A stretch of DNA of 64,000 nt, taken from positions 274,707-338,706 of the forward strand of contig SIJG01000046.1 in the NCBI GenBank assembly GCA_023374025.1, in the 5' to 3' direction. Under the pieces are notes generated by a model. It did no database searches, had not been told where the DNA came from, and worked only from the letters and a program-made list of their open reading frames with translations. Each line of letters starts with the position of its first letter. Positions within the stretch are counted from its first letter, which is position 1. This DNA comes from Heterodera schachtii (Eukaryota > Nematoda > Chromadorea > Rhabditida > Heteroderidae). Below, in pieces: positions 34,606-45,120 of this stretch. A program made the translations under genes and the position numbers.

Positions 34606-34797
34606 TTTCATTTTTCGTGTTCTTGCCATTTTTATTTACCAATTTATTTGCTCTCTCATTTTTCATTTTGTATTTTTTCTGTCAATTAATTCGCCCTCTC
34701 ATTTCTTTTTTTTCTCTTCATCAAATCGCACGGGAATTTTATGAATTATATTTTGGAAATTACCTAAATTTTGGAAACGATCGGGGACGATCGCCTC

Positions 34798-34809
34798 AAG
34801 GGATGGAGG
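34798..34809 (+). other. Polypurine tract
   Basis: AAGGGATGGAGG directly abuts the 3' LTR at 34810, the normal location for plus-strand priming in LTR elements. Confidence 0.7.
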
Positions 34810-35097
34810 TGTAAAGTGGATTTCCGATCACTCCCCCTTTGGTCTCTGGTCTTTTCTCCGCTAATTTCCCTCCCGAGATTTCCCGAGCATTTTATCATTT
34901 CATTCATCTTTTCTCCATCCTTTCCCATTTCGATCAGTCCCATCCTTCTCTATTTCGATCCATCATTTGTATTTTCCATTCATTTCACATTTCACAAGCA
35001 AAGGTTTAATTACCCAAGTTTGAGATGGAACAATAAAGTATTTCTTGGATAATATTTGGACTACAGCGATCCTGGGACGGGCCCCCCACGTTTCACT
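34810..35097 (+). repeat. 3' LTR
   Basis: A 288-bp copy of 26425-26712. I found no mismatch by eye, which implies that the insertion is young even though the internal region is heavily damaged. Confidence 0.92.
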
Positions 35098-35136
35098 TCA
35101 TTATCAGAATAACGAACCTCAAATTGGTGCCTAAGA

Positions 35137-35632
35137 ATGGCTCTTCACGTTCTTCCCATCGTCATTTTGGCACTGTTTTTCATTTTTGATGGCACTTTTG
35201 CAAAAACGGAGGATGAAATTAAGAAATTGCAACTGCTGAAGATCTTAAGCTCAAAAACACCGAAAAATTCTTCTGCGCAAACGGAGGATATTGAAGGTGA
35301 TTGAATGAGAAATTTATACTTTTAATATTCGTGAGATCGTCAATTAAAAATTAAACTTTAACGAGATGGCATAATTTAGGATAAGTTTTAAAAATTCTGC
35401 CCAAATTTGACCGTTTCTTTGAAAGTGCCATTCTTGGCCATAGACACAAAAATCATTGTTATATAAGAAATATATACCATTGGCGATTTCAGACGCAATT
35501 GCGTACATGAAATTGACCAACGAAGAAGGATACGAATCGCGGATGACCAAAGGCACTGGTGCAAAACAGGTCAAGAATTTATTACATCATTAAATCAATT
35601 TAGAATCAAACTCAAAGGGACACAAATGGATA

Positions 35633-35673
<41 letters not shown>

Positions 35674-35897
35674 AAGGGAGAGAGAAGAGAGAAAGGGAGA
35701 GAGAGAGAGAAAGAGAAAGGGAGGGGGGCGGGAGAAAGAGAGAGGGAGAGAAGAGAGAGAGGGCGAAAGAGAGTGAGAGCGAGATAGAGAGAGCGAGAGA
35801 GAGAGAAACAGAGAAAGAGCGAAAGAGAGAGAGGGGAGAGAGAATGACGGAGGGGAAAGAGAATGAGAGAGAGAGAGAGAGAGGGCGAAAGAGAGAA

Positions 35898-35935
<38 letters not shown>

Positions 35936-37288
35936 CGAAAGGGAGAGAGAAGAGAGAAAGGGAGAGAGAGAGAGAAAGAGAAAGGGAGGGGGGCGGGAGA
36001 AAGAGAGAGGGAGATAAGAGAGAGGGCGAAAGAGAGTGAGAGCGAGATAGAGAGAGCGAGAGAGAGAGAGAAACAGAGAAAGAGCGAAAGAGAGAGAGGG
36101 GAGAGAGAATGAGGGAGGGGAAAGAGAATGAGAGAGAGAGAGAGGGCGAAAGAGAGTGAGAGCGAGAGAGAGAGCGAAAGAGAGAGAGAGAGAGAGAGCG
36201 AAAGGGAGAGAGAAGAGAGAAAGAGAGAGAGGGGAGAGAGAATGAGGGAGGGGAAAGAGAGTGAGAGCGAGATAGAGAGAGAGAGCGAGAGAGAGAGAAA
36301 GAGAGAGAGAGAGATCAAAAGAGAGAGAGAGAGAGAGAGCGAAAGGGAGAGAGAAGAGAGAAAGGGAGAGAGAGAGAGAAAGAGAAAGGGAGGGGGGCGG
36401 GAGAAAGAGAGAGGGAGAGAAGAGAGAGAGAGAGGGCGAAAGAGAGTGAGAGCGAGATAGAGAGAGCGAGAGAGAGAGAAACAGAGAAAGAGCGAAAGAG
36501 AGAGAGGGGAGAGAGAATGAGGGAGGGGAAAGAGAATGAGAGAGAGAGAGAGGGCGAAAGAGAGTGAGAGCGAGAGAGAGAGCGAAAGAGAGAGAGAGAG
36601 AGAGAGCGAAAGGGAGAGAGAAGAGAGAAAGAGAAAGGGAGAGAGAGATAGAAAGAGAAAGGGAGGGGGCGGGAGAAAGAGAGAGGGAGAGAAGAGAGAG
36701 AGGGCGAAAGAGAGTGAGAGCGAGATAGAGAGAGAAGAGAGAAAGAGAGAGAGGGGAGAGAGAATGAGGGAGGGGAAAGAGAGTGAGATGAGGGAGGGGA
36801 GAGAGAATGAGAGAGAGAGAGAGGGCGAAAGAGAGTGAGAGCGAGAGAGAGAGCGAAAGAGAGAGAGAGAGAGAGAGCGAAAGAGAGAGAAGGAGAGAGT
36901 GAGAGAGAGAGAGAGGGCGAAAGAGAGTGAGAGCGAGGGAGGGGAGAGAGACTGACCATTTCATTCGAATATAACCAGATCACCGGTGATTTCAGCGGGG
37001 CACAAAAATGCTTTTGTTGGACAGGCCCGTAACCAGCGGAGGGTGGGGTTGACAAAGAGCAATTTCCCCGCTCGTACACGAAACGATAAAGTTTTTAAAT
37101 ATTTGAGCTTATAGTAGTTAAGATTAAAAAAAATTCCCGACGACGCCGACCGTCAGTCACTCTCGGTCACTAAATGTATTAAAATTTTCTTTTTGAAAAC
37201 TTTTACATTTTAGGGTGATGAAGCGAACCATGGGCGAGCCGAACAGCAAAAAAACGGGAACAAAAAGGAGCCAACAAACAAAAAGTAA
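35137..37288 (+). CDS. Small secreted Lys-rich protein, unknown
   Basis: Exon 1 (35137-35296) encodes MALHVLPIVILALFFIFDG, a signal peptide, then KTEDEIKKLQLLKILSSKTPKNSS. Exon 2 (35493-35569, phase 1 in) continues DAIAYMKLTNEEGYES. Exon 3 starts at 37214 in phase 0 with GDEANHGRAEQQKNGNKKEP and reaches a TAA at 37286. The resulting protein has about 103 residues. Alternatively a GTAAAG donor at 37285 leads to a further exon near 37345, where MERKKFKRTNERK-like basic sequence is open. Intron 2 is 1.6 kb, almost all of it a purine microsatellite. The 3' LTR ends 39 bases upstream of the ATG, so the retrotransposon has inserted in its promoter or 5' UTR. Family unknown. Confidence 0.55.
35631..36954. 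repeat. 1.3-kb (GA)n-based purine satellite
   Basis: The top strand is almost wholly purine: GAGAGA with interspersed GCGAAAG, GGGAGGGGGGCGGG and GTGAGAGCGAG blocks. Higher-order units of roughly 430-460 bp repeat about three times. It lies in intron 2 of the small secreted protein gene. It creates long spurious ORFs of Ser-Leu repeats (minus) and Arg-Glu repeats (plus). Polypurine tracts can form triplex DNA and stall replication. Confidence 0.95.
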
Positions 37289-38843
37289 AGAAGAAAATAT
37301 TCAAATATTGTTTTGTTAACTTTTCATTCATTTCTGTTTTAAGTGATGCGCACTGATTCGATGGAGAGAAAGAAATTCAAGCGGACAAATGAGAGAAAGG
37401 ACCAAAAAAGGAGTTGAAATTCACCAAATCGAAAAGCTCATTGTCACATCCAAGTTCATATAAAAGATTGTTAGCAATTTTCTCGAATTTAATATATTGC
37501 ATAAGTCCAAAACCATAGACACTTAAAACTGAAAATTTTTGAAAAAATCAAACGATAATAATTTAATTTCTCAAATAACAATTTGCGACATTAAATATTA
37601 ATTTTATAATTTGTCCATTAGTGAAATAATTTTCGCTTTTAGTCTCAAAATTGACTGATTCAAATTAAAAAAAAAATTAACCTCATTTTTAAAAATTTTT
37701 GTCCCTTTTTCTAATATTTCATCATTTTTGTCGGTGATGCGACATTTGCGGCGCTGAAACTTGCAGGGCGTTACATTTTCGGCGCCCAGTCAAAAGGACA
37801 GTTGCGGCGCAGAATTAAATGGCCCCAAAAAAAAAGAAGTTTTTATTTTATGCCTTTCCTCCGTTTAATAAAGAAATTGGCAAAATATTAAGCCTTGGGT
37901 GGAAATGAGTCCTTTGGCATCTCGGCCATTGCCTCCCGATGCAAATTTGCCTCTTATCAACCGCCGCTTTCTGCGTTTTAACGCCAGCTAATTTCTTCCT
38001 TATAATAATATCCCTTCGCTGCGCTGCCTTAAAAATTAAACTCGGCACAATTCAAAAGATTTCTTAGACCTATTTAAAAAATTAATTTATTCAGCGGTTA
38101 GTTATTGCTTTTGAAAAGAATTTCGTACGAGCATAGGGAAAACAAAAGGATTTTCGAGATGAATTTTGAGCATTAATTATGGAGGCGCCACAAATTATCG
38201 GCGCCGCAAGTGTCGGCTGCCAATCTTTTTGTCTTCCTTTCGTAATTTCTCGTCATTTATAATTTGAGGATTCAATTCCTCCCGTGGCTAATATTTTGTC
38301 AACTCTTATCACACGAAAGAAACATCAACTCGAAAAAATCTTCATTTTTTATATAAAGCAAATTGCAAAACACAGGAAAATTTGGGAATACTTTTTGGGG
38401 GCATAGGATAAATTTCAAAAAAAAAAAATCCCGTGGCGTCAATCAGTTTCCCTAACCCCCAATTCTTCTCAAATTGTTCAATTTTATATAAGATTTAAAA
38501 CAATTCTTTTTTGTTAATTTGTTAGCAACAAATTTTTTTAATTATAATTTTTTAGTGATATCAAATTTAATTTCAAAACATCGCTAAGTTCATTTTTACC
38601 AATTTGATCACATTTAAATGGTAAACCAACGGATTTAAAATTTCACAAACAGTTGTATTTCGCACTATTTGTAAGCTAAATAAATAAAAATTTATGAAAT
38701 TTTGAGACAAAATTTAACAAATTTATGTGAAATATTGTCCAAATTCGTTATAAAAACAGGTTGAGTCTCGCTCACCAAAGTCACTCAAACCAAAAAAATT
38801 AATAAACAGATTTGAACTATCATCTGCATTATAATTAATTAAA
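37289..38843. other. Intergenic DNA with tRNA-relic element
   Basis: About 1.5 kb between the small secreted protein gene and cathepsin B. It contains the repeat at 37738-38215 and otherwise AT-rich sequence, presumably with the cathepsin promoter near its end. Confidence 0.5.
37738..38215. repeat. Short element with inverted ends around a tRNA relic
   Basis: The left end has GCGACATTTGCGGCGC and the right end is its approximate inverse, GGCGCCGCAAGTGTCG. Inside, 37886-37995 resembles 14957-15110: a decayed T-arm/acceptor segment ('gccttgggtggaa') plus the shared 'cttatcaa-cgctttc-gcgttttaa' flank. This links the tRNA-like gene at 14962 to a dispersed family. Confidence 0.5.
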
Positions 38844-41800
38844 ATGGTGAGTTTATTTTATTGAATTTAAAAAAAATTAGAATTATTAAAAACGTCTATA
38901 TTTTTAAATCTACATAATATTAATTTAAAAGTTTCTTTAAGATTTTTCAGGTTCTAAGAACGGGTTAAAACTCGGGTTTCTCTTTTTGTATTTTTTTTTA
39001 TACAAATACTTTTAAGGTGTTACGGGCTGGGCTTATAGTCTACGGGTTCGTAAAAACCCATAAACTGGGTCAGGCCCGTGTTTAATTTCGGTTTTTATAA
39101 TGTTTTGTTTTTTGCCATTTTGTGGCAAGACAACTAAGAATAATGCCACCAATGCATTGCATCACCATAAGCTCCATAATTAGGTTTAGTTATTAGGGTG
39201 ACAAAAGTGGGTAAAAAGTCAATTGTTCTGCATCAACACCACCCAATTTAATCCTTTAAACTAATAAGCGCTGCTTCTTCTCCGCCATTGTGCTGCTCAT
39301 CGTGGCACTTTTGCTGTTGGAAGTTGTCCTGTGCAAAAAATGGTGGCACAGAAAACGCAATAATAAAGAGGGAAATAATGGGCATCATAAAAAATTCGTC
39401 ATCATCTTCTTCTTCTTCTGCTGATTCTTCCTCTTCCGATTCGTCCGAGTCGGATGAAGACAAATCAAAGTCGGCCGAATTATTGACCGACCAAGGCCGC
39501 CAAAAAAGACGGTCACGCGCCTTAAGTCGGGTGGCCAAATGCAACGAGCGAAGCGGCGGCCTTTGGAGGGTCAGTCAAATCGCCCAATTAAAAAACTAAG
39601 CCATTTTGAAATGGAACAGAAAGTTGCTAATTGGTAAATCATTTAGATGAAAAGCCATAAAATTGTACTTTAGGCAATTCTCAATGAACGCTTTGCAATG
39701 ATGAGTGACACGAACAAAAAACGTATGGCAGGCCTGCTGATCATCGGCAACAACGGCACACTGTCACCAATTGCGACGACTCCGGCGGCACAAATACCGG
39801 CACAGCGCAGTAATTAGTAAACAAAAACAAAAATTGTTTATTTAATGCAATTAGCACCAATTAACTGTTGCATTGGTTTTTTTCAACTTTAAGTAATTTC
39901 AAAACGCCGCCGTAAGCGCGCCACGTGTACCGCGACAATTAGCTTTGATGCCCGCCAACAGTGGCCAGCCTGCGCGGCAATCATCAACAAAGTGCAGGAC
40001 CAGTCACAATGTGGCGACTGTTGGGCAGTCGCTACCGCATCGGTGTACAACGACCGTTACTGTATCAACCGGGTGAAGAAAGGGTATGGTATGATTGGGT
40101 TAGCGGGTTTCTTAAATTCACACAAAATGAGTGTTTTTTTTTTTTGAAAAAATGTCAAAAATATCTCAGAAGAATTGAATTTAAGAAACGCACCAGCACT
40201 TGGTTTTGTGATGGATGCCCTTACTATAGTTTAAGTACAAAACTAAATTACATTAAATGTAAGGATTTTATTTTTAATGAAATATATTAATTTCATATTT
40301 TTATATTAAAAATTTTACTCGAAAATAACGAATTTTTTAAATTTATTTAATGAAAAAATTATATTTATTTGCTTTTTCATTACCATGAATTTACGTCTTT
40401 TAAGGACGCGAATTGTCAATTATTTTTATTTTACACATTTTAAAGGCAGTCAATTGACGCCAACTCGGCCAGCTCCTATGTCTCCTCATTGGACATCATG
40501 TCCTGCTCACCAAACTCGTTTGGCTGTGACGGCGGATCCCCGTACTATGCATGGGATTGGATCCAAAGCATTGGCGTTGTGTCCGGCACTGATTACCCCA
40601 CAAAAAATGGTTACAAACCGTACCCATTTGAACCAAAGGCCAGAACGAGATTCACTACGCCAAGCTGTTCTGCCAAATGTTCAAACAGTGCTTGGAAAAC
40701 AGCATACACAGCGGACCGAAAATTCGGTATTTAATGGTCGTCCAAAAGACTATGGCTAATGGTATCAGATTCAGCCCTAGCCAAAATGGTGAATCCGTCA
40801 AAAATGGAAACAAATTCTTGAATTAATATTTGTGATCGGAAAAAAACCGCCACCCTAGGCGTTATTTAAAATTAAATTTTTCTTAGTTTGGTTGCCCCTA
40901 AAAATGTTATGAATTGAGAGTGAATTTTGAGGCATAAGCCTTTTTTTTGCGCACTAGTTTCGATATATTAAGCATAAATAAAACATTTTCCACTTGGTTT
41001 GAAGCTTCTACGTTGACTTTTGTTATGCTTTTTTGGGATTTTCGTGCGTTTAATTCCAGTGCCTTTTTCAAGTTTTTTGGTGCCTTTTTTTCGTTCTCTA
41101 GTTACGACCATTTACATAGAAATTCTCTCTAAAAATGGCAAGTTTTTATAAAACGACCCAGCCTCGATGAAGTGGACAGTTGTTTTAAAGCAATTAATTC
41201 ATTTTTAGCGAGTGCAACCGATTTTTTGCAAGACGACATGAGTACAGTATCTGCAATAGAAAATCAAATCAAAACAAACGGTCCCGTGGTTGCTTCAATG
41301 ATTGCGTACAATGACTTGTACTACTACAGTACTGGCGTATATACGGTAGATTTTAGTGAACGAATAGAATAAAGTTAGAATAAGTGTAGTATAATTGCAA
41401 AGAGAACATAATTTTTTTGAACTACAAATATATTTTTATGAACAAATAATAAGAAATAGGAAACGCTTATTTAGTGGAGAAGAAATCTAACATAATTAAA
41501 ATTTCAAAAAATGCCGAAACAGTGGCGAAAATTTAAAACGTATTTTAAAATTATTTATGCTTTGAAATATTTTCATGTAAAAATAAAAAAATGGCACTTT
41601 GTTAATTAGCTCAAATGAGTTAATTGCGGATAAATACAACAAATTGCAGCGGACCAGCAACACGAATATGGGCGGACACGCGGTGCGACTGATCGGCTGG
41701 GGTAAACAAACATGCACGGACGGGACCAGCCAAGACTTTTGGATAGCCGTAAACTCGTGGAACACCGACTGGGGCCAAAAGGGCATTTTCTACATTGCCA

Positions 41801-41862
41801 AAGGCGTGGACGAAGTTGGCATCGAAAGAATGGGCATTTTTTGGGGCACGCCGAAAGTTTAA
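38844..41862 (+). CDS. Cathepsin B-like cysteine protease
   Basis: Seven exons: 38844-38846 (ATG only), 39269-39569, 39674-39809, 39894-40083, 40446-40726, 41209-41345, 41650-41862. Exon 2 opens with a signal peptide (RCFFSAIVLLIVALLLLEV). A Ser/Asp-rich pro-region and a cathepsin propeptide-like GLWR-AILNERFAMMSD follow. The C1 domain is complete: FDARQQWPAC, active-site QSQCGDCWA, DIMSCSPNSFGCDGGSP, NGPVVASM, catalytic GGHAVRLIGWG and NSWNTDWGQKG. The region of the occluding loop is short and has no His-His, so the enzyme should act as an endopeptidase rather than a dipeptidyl carboxypeptidase. The signal peptide and the Ser-rich segment are one base out of frame within exon 2 (an A6 run near 39332 is the likely site). 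This is an assembly error or a disabling mutation. Nematode gut or secreted proteases are the usual role. Confidence 0.88.
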
Positions 41863-43392
41863 GACGACTTGATTGGCATTTGATGTATTCAAGGCGACAG
41901 ATTTGAGAGTTTTTTACTTTAAATGTTAAGCGGAATTTTATTTAATTTATTTAAAAGTTAAGAGGAAAATATTGTAAATGTAATTCATTACAAATATTAT
42001 TTTAATTATTCTTATTATAGAATGCAAGTCAATTAATGCATTGTGATTTCAGAAATAAATATTTGTTATCAAAAAATGCAAAAATTGTTGCTTCATTGGA
42101 ATTGATTCAGCAGGGCAAAACATCGCAAAGGAACTGAAATTTTGCAGCAAATACTTTGGCACAGGGGCAAAACTTCTAAAATTTCAAAGATAAATCCTTC
42201 TTTTGAGATTTGAACGAGAAATTTTCAAATTTTAAAACAGTCGGAATTTCATAGCGATTAAAATATTAAGATTGGGATGGCCTTTTTGATGATTCAACTA
42301 TTTTTTGCGACTTTCGACGGAAATTATACGAAACCAAACACTCATTTCAAGCGCTAAAACTCTAAGACTTAACGTCACTATTCATTACTAAAACCGCTAC
42401 CTTGGATTTTTGTCACTAAAATATCTAGTTGACCGTCATTATTTTTAGCATTTTTTTATAAAAGGAAAAAATCCTTTTCAAAAAATCAATTTTTAATTCC
42501 GGCGGAAGTGAAAATTTGGAAATCTATGAAAAAAAAATTTCGTAGAATATTTAAAAAAAGTTTTCTTTTAGGAAAATTGAGAACATCAAAACTCGCTAAT
42601 TTTTTCATTTGTTATTTCTCTGTAAATTATATTTTTGAGTGCTTTTGGCTCACAATTTTGTCACTGTTTCTTTACTTTTTCGGACTTTTGTGGCACTATT
42701 TTGTAATTTTTGGTGCTTTTCTTGACTATTTAAAATGTGTACTCGAAAAATCGTTTCCACCGTCATAAGAAATGATTTAAGCCGTCTTAAAAATTAATTC
42801 TCCTCAAAAATTCTTAGTTTTGATATGCATAATAAAGAGATTTTTTTCCTTTTAATGATTTAAAATGTAAAATCCCTCTCCGTTTTCCTTAAACGTCGGT
42901 TCATTTAGTAGTCACTACACATTTTTCTTGTCACAAATGATGTCACAAAGGGCCCAAAATGAGACGACAAAGTCGGCGAAGGAATGCTTTAAAGTATTTA
43001 TGGAATTTTGAAATTTGAGGGGGATAAAATTGCTTTTCCAATCAAAAAAAGAAGTTTTTCAGGTTTAATTTTTGTGGTTTTTTCGTTTGTGTACAAATCT
43101 TATCTCAGCTGACATAAAAAACAGATTTCTCCAGAGGCGGAGACAGTAATGATTCGAATGATCAGACGATTGGCCACGGCATTTTTAATCAGCTGAGTTT
43201 TGTGGTTTTTAGATTTTCGAGTAATCAATCAATCAATATATCAAATGGCAAAAATTTTGCAACTAACCTTCACGTCAACATTAATAAAAATTTAAATAAT
43301 CACAAAATAATAGTTTAATTATCTCAATATTATTTGTAAAAATTCCACAACTATATTTTTTTCTTAAAAATAAAAAAAATAAAAAAATAAAC
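41863..43392. other. Intergenic DNA with hAT-family fragments
   Basis: About 1.5 kb. 42360-42460 and nearby carry 'CACTATT...GTCACTAAAA' pieces of the family complete at 43733-44292. No gene is supported. Confidence 0.5.
42054..42059 (+). terminator. Candidate poly(A) signal for cathepsin B gene
   Basis: AATAAA about 190 bases after the cathepsin stop codon, within AT-rich sequence. Confidence 0.35.
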
Positions 43393-43409
43393 CGCTCCTG
43401 GGTGGATTC

Positions 43410-43460
<51 letters not shown>

Positions 43461-43466
43461 AAGAGC
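43393..43466 (-). tRNA. tRNA-Asn (anticodon GTT)
   Basis: A 74-nt cloverleaf on the minus strand with acceptor stem GCTCTTG/CAGGAGC, D arm with GCGCAATCGGTTAGCGC, anticodon arm GTTCGGCTGTTAACCGAAAG with anticodon GTT, T arm TGGTGGTTCGAATCCACC, and discriminator G. The sequence is very close to metazoan tRNA-Asn, so it should be functional. Confidence 0.97.
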
Positions 43467-43724
43467 ACATATTTGGTTTCAAATATAATTACCTTTATTA
43501 ATGATAAATTCGCTAACATTAATTCCAACTGTTAGATTTAAATGTAATTTTGTGTTTTGTTTGTTTGATAAGTTTTCTTTGTAAATATTTTTTTTTTCAT
43601 TTTTGAACCATTTAAAATGCAATTGATAAACTCTTGAGAAAATTCTTCGAACCGGAATTAAGCTTTTCGGCATGCAAAATGATAGGTTTGAAAATTTTCA
43701 GCTGGAAGCCCAGTCTAACATTAT
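43467..43724. other. Short intergenic DNA
   Basis: About 0.26 kb between tRNA-Asn and the MITE, AT-rich. The short T-run after the tRNA (minus strand, below 43393) may serve Pol III termination. Confidence 0.4.
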
Positions 43725-43732
43725 GCCATTAC

Positions 43733-44292
43733 TAGGGCCCCGACTTTTAGTGACCAAAAATCGCAAAATAGTTAACTAAAATAGTGACGAAAAAATGCCA
43801 AAATAGTGAAAAAAAAGTCCAAAATAGTGACGAATAGTGACATAATTTTCAGTCAAAAACTAAGCAAAATTTTTTTTTAGTTCACTGATTGCAGTTGTAA
43901 ATGAGTAAATTTACTTTTTTAATAATTTCTTGGCAAATATTGAAATTTTAAACCAAAAAATTTTTTCAAAAAAAAAAAATTGGTGAATGAATTTTTGAGA
44001 AAATTTTTCTAAAAATTTTAGTTCGATTCTTAGGGGTGTATTTTTTGGTTTTTTGACATTTTTGTTAATAAATTTTACTAAAAATCTCGAAATAGTGAAA
44101 AATAGTGACAAAAAGCCAAAAAAGTGAATTTTCACTATTTTAAGTGACAAAACGCCAAAATAGTGATTTCTAGTGACGAAAAATGACGTCCAAATGAAAA
44201 AATTTTAACGCAGAAATGCGTTTTTTGAGCTCCTTTCTTCAAATCAATTGAGCAAAAAAAAAAAAGTTTTTTCACTAGAAATCGGGGCCCTA
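43733..44292. mobile_element. hAT-type MITE (TAGGGCCCC termini)
   Basis: A 560-bp element starts TAGGGCCCCGA and ends TCGGGGCCCTA. It is flanked by a perfect 8-bp duplication GCCATTAC (43725-43732 and 44293-44300). The interior is made of 'AATAGTGACnAAAA' repeats that recur as fragments at 15720, 16197, 42360 and 54720. TIRs of the TAGGG type plus 8-bp duplications are hAT hallmarks. It has no coding capacity. Confidence 0.9.
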
Positions 44293-44300
44293 GCCATTAC

Positions 44301-45120
44301 ACTTTTTTTTTTTTTGCATTTCGCTAATTTGTAAGAGGAGGGTCAGCACCGCATTAAATTTTCACATTGCCTGAAATATTTTTCATTTCAGTGGATTGAG
44401 GGAGGCCTTGTCCCTACTCCCCCCGCCCGTTAAATGTGGGCCGGATTTTGTAGGATAAATACCAAAAGTGGTCCAAATAGAAGCCTTTGAAATTCATTGA
44501 CCATTTCCCCTTGTCCAGTCAGGAAATTATTTTATTTTATGTCATTTATTATAATTTAATCATTTGATAAGAAAATAATTAACATTTGAAAAGGGATAAA
44601 AATTACTTTTGTAACATAAATTCATTTTTCCTATTTATTTATTATTTCTAATTTTCTTTTGCTTCGATTTCATTTCCTTTAATTTTCTGTTGGCAAATAA
44701 ACTTTTTGTGCTGCGTTTCTCTTCCGTCGTCCTCGTCTTGCTTCGCTTTTTGCTCTTTTGCTCCGCTAATCCCTTCAAATGATTGCCGCCAAAGGCACTC
44801 TTTCCGTTGCCGCCGCCCCCACCGGTGCAAATTGTCGTGCCACTACCGACGGATCCTCCGACCAATCGCCGCCGGATGTGCCGAACCGCCCGTCGGATTT
44901 TTGGGGGACACCCAAAATAATTGCTCATGCCCACAATTTGACCCTTTTTATGCGTCAAAAGCCGAAATAGACGCCCTCAAACAGTTCCGTGGTAACCAGA
45001 AAAATATATATTCGAAGCGGAGAAATCCGAAGGCTTTTTCAGTTTTCCTATTTATTATTTATTTTTTTTAATAATTTTGCACTGCGAAAATTTTGTTTTG
45101 CTGATCCTTACAATTTTAAC
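44301..45120. other. Intergenic DNA with one GC-rich, exon-like patch
   Basis: The stretch 44700-44960 is GC-richer than its surroundings and open on both strands (see the hypothetical exon at 44635-44958). The rest is AT-rich with no recognised feature. Confidence 0.4.
44635..44958 (-). CDS. Possible basic protein exon (uncertain)
   Basis: A 107-codon open frame on the minus strand lies in a locally GC-rich patch, as real exons here usually are. It would encode CPPKIRRAVRHIRRRL, a TGGGGGNGKSAFGG Gly-rich segment and a Lys/Arg-rich tail ending at a stop. The plus strand is open over the same patch too, so frame choice is uncertain. No domain is recognised. It could be the last exon of a minus-strand gene or no gene at all. 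Confidence 0.25.
   Translation of the reverse strand: MTHKKGQIVGMSNYFGCPPKIRRAVRHIRRRLVGGSVGSGTTICTGGGGGNGKSAFGGNHLKGLAEQKSKKRSKTRTTEEKRSTKSLFANRKLKEMKSKQKKIRNNK

Larger units (their letters stand above)
26425..35097 (+). mobile_element. Internally deleted gypsy-like LTR retrotransposon carrying an SF1 helicase
   Basis: The element is bounded by two 288-bp LTRs that appear identical, so insertion was recent. It is flanked by TCAT on both sides (26421-26424, 35098-35101). Inside, in order, are a primer-binding-site-like TGG start (26713), a minisatellite leader, a gag-position region without a clear gag, a protease-RT ORF cut in the RT domain, the integrase C-terminus, two ORFs for a UPF1-like helicase, a CCHC knuckle and a polypurine tract abutting the 3' LTR. 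Loss of most of RT, RNase H and the integrase core makes this copy non-autonomous. A helicase is not a standard LTR-element gene. Confidence 0.9.

Noticed and set aside
35590..37079. Long ORFs of Ser-Leu (minus) and Arg-Glu (plus) repeats
   Set aside because: They are translations of the (GA)n purine satellite, open in several frames by composition alone.
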